From Mimachlamys varia (Eukaryota > Mollusca > Bivalvia > Pectinida > Pectinidae): 64,000 nucleotides of DNA. The translations under genes were made by a program, and so were the position numbers. Position 1 is the first letter of the stretch, and each line of letters opens with the position of its first letter. This document shows, one piece after another, positions 58,601-64,000 of this stretch. The notes beneath the pieces were generated by a model. That model had not been told where the DNA came from. It did not search any database and saw only the letters and a list, made by a program, of their open reading frames with translations. The stretch is from positions 33,423,426 through 33,487,425 of the forward strand of contig OX392534.1 of NCBI GenBank assembly GCA_947623455.1, in the 5' to 3' direction.

Positions 58601-61600
58601 AGTGAACAGTGCTAATTAATTAGTTAAGAGATACCTTAAAGAGTATTGATATATCACATATATAGATATAGGTCAGGTAACTGTCCGTGTACACAGAGAA
58701 CAGGATATCATTACAAGTGATATTGATAAATTTAACAACATACTTTAACACGAAAATCACATGTTTTTTGTGTCAATTTAAACTATAAACTGTATTCTGT
58801 TTATGATTAACGCTCCAGTTTAGAAGTCAATGTTTGGTATCTTTTGTTATAGCCATTCAGTAGTCTTTCACATGTAGATTATATGAAATGATTTTCAAAC
58901 AAATTAATCTCTGATATGGCTGCAAAATTTGTATTGGTAAGGAAAAACAGAGTTAGTAATGCTACATATGTACAAAACTTTTCTTTAATAGATTCATCTT
59001 CAATTTTTTTGTCTCCAATTATCAAGATTACTCATTGAACAGTTTTGAAGATTTGCTTTTATTTTTCTGTTGCCATGTCATTTTTAATTTAAACATATGT
59101 ATGTGTGCCTAAATTGACAATGGTATTGGATGGGAGAATGGAGGTACCGGACAGTTACCCGAGTGTTACCATAGAGATAGAGGTTTGCCTCGCTTACCAC
59201 TATCGATGGGCTGAAATACAGAATACCAAGTATACGGAAAATGTCTATCTCATCCACTGAATACACCAGCACCCTCTTGTGTCAGAAAGGTGAACTACCA
59301 TCCCCACAGAGAATGTTGCTCAGTGCCGAACCCAAAGAGAATGCTGTTACCAGCACCCTCTAGTGACAGAGCTTGAGAATCTGAGATGAATTTACCAAAC
59401 CAACAGAGATAATCTCCAGCACCCTCAAGCAACACTGAGATTAAATTCAAAATCTATAGAGAATGAAAAACCAATGAAAATTAGCCATTCAGGTGCTTTT
59501 TTAAATATCTAATTACTGACCATGATTTCACATGGAAGGTAAGATGTATGTAAGGGGGATTTATATATTGTACTAAACAGCATGCAATTTACATATCACT
59601 AGTTCAAACTGACGGTTTATACTCCAACAAAACCTTTTTTTTTTTTAAATACTAGTACATGTATCACAATATCAAAACATTTATTTTCGTATACATGTAG
59701 CATGAACATGACATTGTTGTTAAATTACTTATCTTTTATCAAATTTATAACCAGGAATGATTCTTCAATCCATTATATGCTTCATCATCTTTAATTTTGG
59801 GACAGAGAAACTTGAAGAAAGATTATTTCTGAACACACATATATACAAACAAACTTTCCCCAGACCCAAGGGTTCCATTATTTCCCACGAACCACACACT
59901 GTTTCACAAGTCACAACAGAAGCGGTTCTAATCATTAGTTTGTCATGCAACAAAAACTGGTGAATGGTTTCCATCGGGTGTTTAAAACATTACACGGGAA
60001 CACACAATAATGTAAATCACCATTTTTTTTTTTGTGGATATCTATTTTTTGGACCGTTCTTCCAATGACTTGTTGCAATGGCTGAAATCATTGACCACTG
60101 ACTATGATCATCCTTTATGTTGCCAGATAAAACATTAACAAATTTGCCAATTTATAAACTATTGTACACTTGGTTAAAATGTATCAAAAAATTTGAATCT
60201 CACAAAAAATAATGATTTACATTACTCTTTCAAAACAGGTCACACAAAAACAACATTTAAAGGGTGATCATCTGTTCCCTAGGGTGGGGCTTACATTCCC
60301 CCGGGATCAGGATAACTTACCCTCTGTTGACCTTACACCCCGACGGATGCAGATCATGACACGCTTTGTCCGAGTAAGGGAAGAAATCTGCCGCTCTGTC
60401 AGAGAACGAATGTCAACTCCATCAATCTGAAAAATGAAAGTACTTAAAAGATTTCAAGAGGGAATATCAGTGGAACAATATTAATTGGAACGTTTAGATT
60501 TTGCAAGATGTGACAAAAAACCCAGACATGATAATAACAAGCCAATTTAGTGTTTTTAAAGTATGTGAAAGTGCTTTTTCATAAGTGTATTTGTATCAGC
60601 AAGATTTTCACCACTTTTTTAGAACGGATTACAAAAGATTTTACAAATAAATGAAGTATTATCTGCACATTAACATGGAAATGTTAATCTTAAAGTTTCA
60701 AATCTGTGTATGAAATTAAATTCAGCTATATCTGAAGAGGAAGGAGGGAAGTTGTTACCTTGGTGATTAGGTCTCCGGTCAATATTCCAGCCTTGTGTGC
60801 TGGCGAGTTAGCATCCACTGATCTTACCACCAAAACCTTGTTCTTATTCCTCCTGTAATGGACATGGTAACAGTTAGTACCAGACTAAAAATTCTGATTC
60901 CCCCTTTCTCTCAGAGAAATCCAATCTTCCCTAGCTTATCCCCCAAATCTCCCAAAAGCGCAATGGGGTACCCCTTTAAGCTCTACCCAACCAATTCAAT
61001 CATCCCTTTTGCTCTTTTCCACAAATCCAAGTCTCTCTCTCCCTCACAAATCCAATTCCCTTTTTCCCTCACAAATCCAATTACCTCTCTCCCTCACAAA
61101 TCCGATTCCCTCTCTCCCACACAAATCCAATTCCCTCTCTCCCTCACAAATCAGATTCCCTCCCTCCCTCACAAATCCAACTCCCTCTCTCCCTCACAAA
61201 TCCAATGATGTTCACAGATGTGGTGATTATATCAGAGGGAACAATAAATCTTGATTGAAATTCAATTCATTGAGATTCATGGGGATATATTGTCTAGATA
61301 AAAATGACCGAATAATCGACCGACTGACAGATAGATGGATGGACTGTGACAGACAGACATGTGGTGGACTTAAGTATTTACAGATGATTGACAGATATAT
61401 TGAAGGACAGATGGACAGAGAGCTAATCTGTGTTGAGGACTGAAGCATTAACAGGTGGATGGACAGCTGGTCAGATAGACAACCGGTGTTGAGGACTGAA
61501 GTATTTACAGGTGGATGGACAGATGGATGGAAGGACAGATGGACTGACAGACAACCTGTGCTGGACCAGTATTTGAGTAGTTACCTGTTGGTAGCACAGC

Positions 61601-62227
61601 CCAGTCTGCCTTCGACAGAGGGATACACCACCACCTCTAGGTCGACTACCTGTAGATGTTCCGAAACTTTTCCTGAAACAAGAGATTACGTAATGAGTGC
61701 CACTGTGGGAGGACATGTACAATAGACACATGACCTTGTGACAGGCATGTCAATCACGTCCTACATGGACATGATGTCAAACATAAAAGTAAACTCCGTC
61801 ATAATTTATCTCACGATGAATAATTCCGTGCATCATATATATAGATACAGTGAATACACAAATCATACGTCAATTTTATTTCTTTTTAAAACAATGCCTC
61901 AGGCCAAGAACTGTTATTGTATCATAACTGTAAACATGTAAATAATGAATCATAACTTGTATACAGGGCTGATTTCACGGTCACTGGGTATATACGTACA
62001 TGTAGTTAAAGATATAAGTAATATGACGATTCATTATATGTTAAGATGTACGCCTGGTTGCGGTTGACAGACTTACTCTGACTTTGGCGGGAACGTCGCG
62101 GTCCACCACTCTGGACCAATATGATGATGTTCCATGCGTTCCTAATCAGAGTGACCGCCTCCGCATGAGTCAGATTATGAAAGTCTGTACCGTTTACCTC
62201 TAGAATCGTGTCGCCCAATACCACGCC
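55621..62227 (-). CDS. Two-PDZ-domain protein with RS-rich tail, 3' exons only
   Basis: Six exons on the minus strand: 62227-62077, 61672-61585, 60852-60759, 60426-60321, 57225-57186 and 56167-55621. Phases agree and give 341 residues to the stop. The first exon begins inside a PDZ domain (GVVLGDTILEVNGTDFHNLT...IIILVQSG), so the 5' part lies to the right, beyond the window or unrecognised. A second PDZ domain covers residues about 55-142: KVSEHLQVVDLEVVVYP, EGRLGCATNRR where the ligand loop should be, VLVVRSVDANSPAHKAGILTGDLITKIDG and MICIRRG. PDZ domains bind C-terminal peptides, so a scaffold role is inferred. The tail is polar, with an RS-rich segment near residues 261-304, and ends DWEL. 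The 40-base exon at 57186 is supported mainly by phase and by donor and acceptor. I do not recognise the orthologue. Confidence 0.8.
56280..56440 (+). mobile_element. SINE fragment with tRNA-like B box
   Basis: GGAAACCGGAGTACCCGGAG, then GGGGAATCAAACCCCGGCCG, in the last intron of the PDZ gene. Confidence 0.5.
61020..61210 (+). repeat. 25-bp pyrimidine-rich minisatellite
   Basis: About seven units of CTCTCTCCCTCACAAATCCA ATTCC, in an intron of the PDZ gene. A GACAGATGGATGGA-type imperfect repeat follows at 61310-61560. Confidence 0.8.
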
Positions 62228-62229
62228 CT

Positions 62230-63455
62230 GAAGGTACAACAGAAAAATATCTTGTAGTTATGTAATGCATATACAGGACACTGCGGCACCAATAATATAC
62301 CATAAAGGTTTTAATACATTTTTAATTTACTCTTTTTGTTTTCCAAAAGAGCACGTACACACCATCATTTTTTTATATTCTTATATCATCAGTGGATTTT
62401 AAAATTCAAAATGAATATCCTTAACCCATTCACCCCTGAAAACTGCATTTGAATTCTTCTAATTCAAAAGTTTTTTATTCAAAGCTGTTTGTATATACTT
62501 TTGTTAAGTCCTATATATAGTATAAAACTAATTTTTAACCCTCCTTGTTTCATCGCTTTTAAACTAACCTTCAATACAACTGAAATACGACCAGTAAAGC
62601 AAACGATTGAAAAAAATATGTACAGTAAGATTCTTTTTGGATTGAATAACAAGAAGAACCTGTTTAACAGGTAAGTTTACATGCTGACAAAACAAAATCT
62701 CAACAAAACTTTACAGAAAGATGGGCTAGGATATAAAACGAACCACATTACATCCTCATTATAACCATTTTATCATCATAAATTTGGCAAAAGATGAAGT
62801 TTTTCATCGCAAGTGTGTAATTTTGTGAATTTTAATTGGTGTAAATTCATAAGTGTTAATACAATGAGAAACCATCAAGGTTTCTATAAAAATATTTTGG
62901 ATTTTAATGACATAATTGTTTTGGACATGGTACAAAATATTTTTATCTTTCTATCCACATACTATACCACATGTACGTAGGTACTAGAAAGGTATTTTTA
63001 TAATCTTTTGTATATCAACAGTGGAGCATAAACTCCGACTCGTGTTACAGGTGTACAGGTAGGGAAATTACTGCTTCTTCATGAATCCATTGGAAACCCT
63101 GATGTACTGTCAATAGCTAGAGACATGCTTTAATAGCAAATGTTTTACTCTGAGGCATAAAATATGTTAAGTTTTAACAGTGAGACTTCTAGAACATGTG
63201 AAATGAGACTTTCTTAAATATTTTTTTTTTCAGCATTTCTAAACCTGGTGTTATCATATTGAATCACAACAGACTTCATGTAATTCTGTTCTATCTTCCA
63301 CATCAGTTTTATGACATAATACATACTTGCTAGAACTATTATATGTTTATCACAGGTGAACAATGTCTTCTGCCAAAATAATCTACACTCTGTGAAATCA
63401 TTTGTAAAATACTGATATACATTTATTGTCATTCTTAATTCACATACAACATGAC
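62230..63455. other. Probable intron of the PDZ gene
   Basis: The PDZ1 exon starts at 62227 after an acceptor, so this AT-rich stretch should be upstream intron. No further exon is recognised. Confidence 0.5.
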
Positions 63456-63459
63456 ATTC

Positions 63460-64000
63460 GGTGGTGATTATAAGCAGGTTGTTTGCATAAGGTGGTCTTT
63501 ACATGCAGTTTGTTTATATAAGGTGGTCTTTATAGACAGTTTGGTTGTATTAGGTGGTCTTTATAGGCAGTTGTTTGTATTAGGTAGTCTTTATAGACAG
63601 TTTGTTTGTATTAGGTGGCCTGTATGGGCAGGTTGTTTATATTAGTTGGTCTTTAAAGGCAGGTTGTTTATATTAGGTGGTCTTTAAAGGCAGGTTGTTT
63701 ATATAAGGTGGCCTGTATGGGCAGGTTGTTTGTATTAGGTGGTCTTTATAGACAGGTTGTTTGTATAAGGTGGTCTTTAAAGGCAGGTTGTTTGTATTAG
63801 GTGGTCTTTATAGACAGGTTGTTTGTATAAGGTGGTCTTTATAGACAGGTTGTTTGTATTAAATGGTCTTTATAGACAGTTTGTGTGTATTACGTGGCAG
63901 ATTGTTTGTATTAGATGGTTTTAATAAGCAGTTTATTTATAAACAGTGGTCTTCATAAGCAGGGTGTTTTTAAGGCAGTTTTTATGGGTATATTGTTTGT
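63460..64000 (+). repeat. 31-bp minisatellite running off the window
   Basis: About 17 units of TTGTTTGTATTAGGTGGTCT and TTATAGACAGG reach the last base. Confidence 0.85.

Noticed and set aside
63451..63645. Small protein with repeated FVLGSLYRQ-like words
   Set aside because: It is a reading of the 31-bp minisatellite.

Overview
The window is eukaryotic nuclear DNA. Coding sequence is split into short exons with GT/AG introns in matching phase, introns reach almost 7 kb, intergenic DNA is AT-rich, and repeats dominate. The gene families (SOUL heme-binding proteins, a mitochondrial enoyl-CoA hydratase, a PDZ protein) and the SINE, MITE and minisatellite landscape suit a marine invertebrate. 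A bivalve mollusc, possibly scallop-like, is my best guess, but that rests on recalled repeat style and not on a marker gene.

Layout. From 1 to about 21.3 kb I find no convincing gene, only weak candidate minus-strand exons (17.74-17.79, 13.7 and 10.84-10.90 kb). This part holds minisatellites (28-bp unit at 1.76 kb, about 62-bp at 4.7 kb, 19-bp at 6.0 kb, 37-bp at 11.8 kb, 40-bp at 19.3 kb), SINEs and several MITE families. From 21.35 to 24.6 kb (minus) lies a three-coding-exon SOUL/HEBP2-like gene without a signal peptide. From 27.5 to 31.0 kb (plus) lies a four-exon paralogue with a signal peptide, so the two form a divergent pair. From 36.19 to 49.80 kb (plus) lies a complete nine-exon AUH/ECHDC2-type hydratase. 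Its sixth intron holds a complete 5.9-kb Tigger/pogo-like transposon that itself contains two copies of a 1.08-kb element. From 55.6 to 62.2 kb (minus) are the last six exons of a two-PDZ-domain protein with an RS-rich tail; its 5' end lies beyond the window or undetected. A 31-bp minisatellite runs off the right edge.

The most unusual signal is a set of ultra-short palindromic insertions, 19 to 56 bp long, with termini CACGGACTTAG or CAGGGACGTAT. Most are flanked by 7-bp direct repeats, six of them perfect. They cluster in the 1.1 kb upstream of the hydratase start codon and around the 5' end of the SOUL gene. One sits inside another MITE so that the pre-insertion sequence can be inferred. 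They look like a family of micro-MITEs that I do not recognise.

Functionally the genes look independent. The SOUL pair probably reflects a local duplication in which one copy gained or kept secretion. The hydratase is a mitochondrial acyl-CoA enzyme, and the PDZ protein is a scaffold-type protein of unknown partners.
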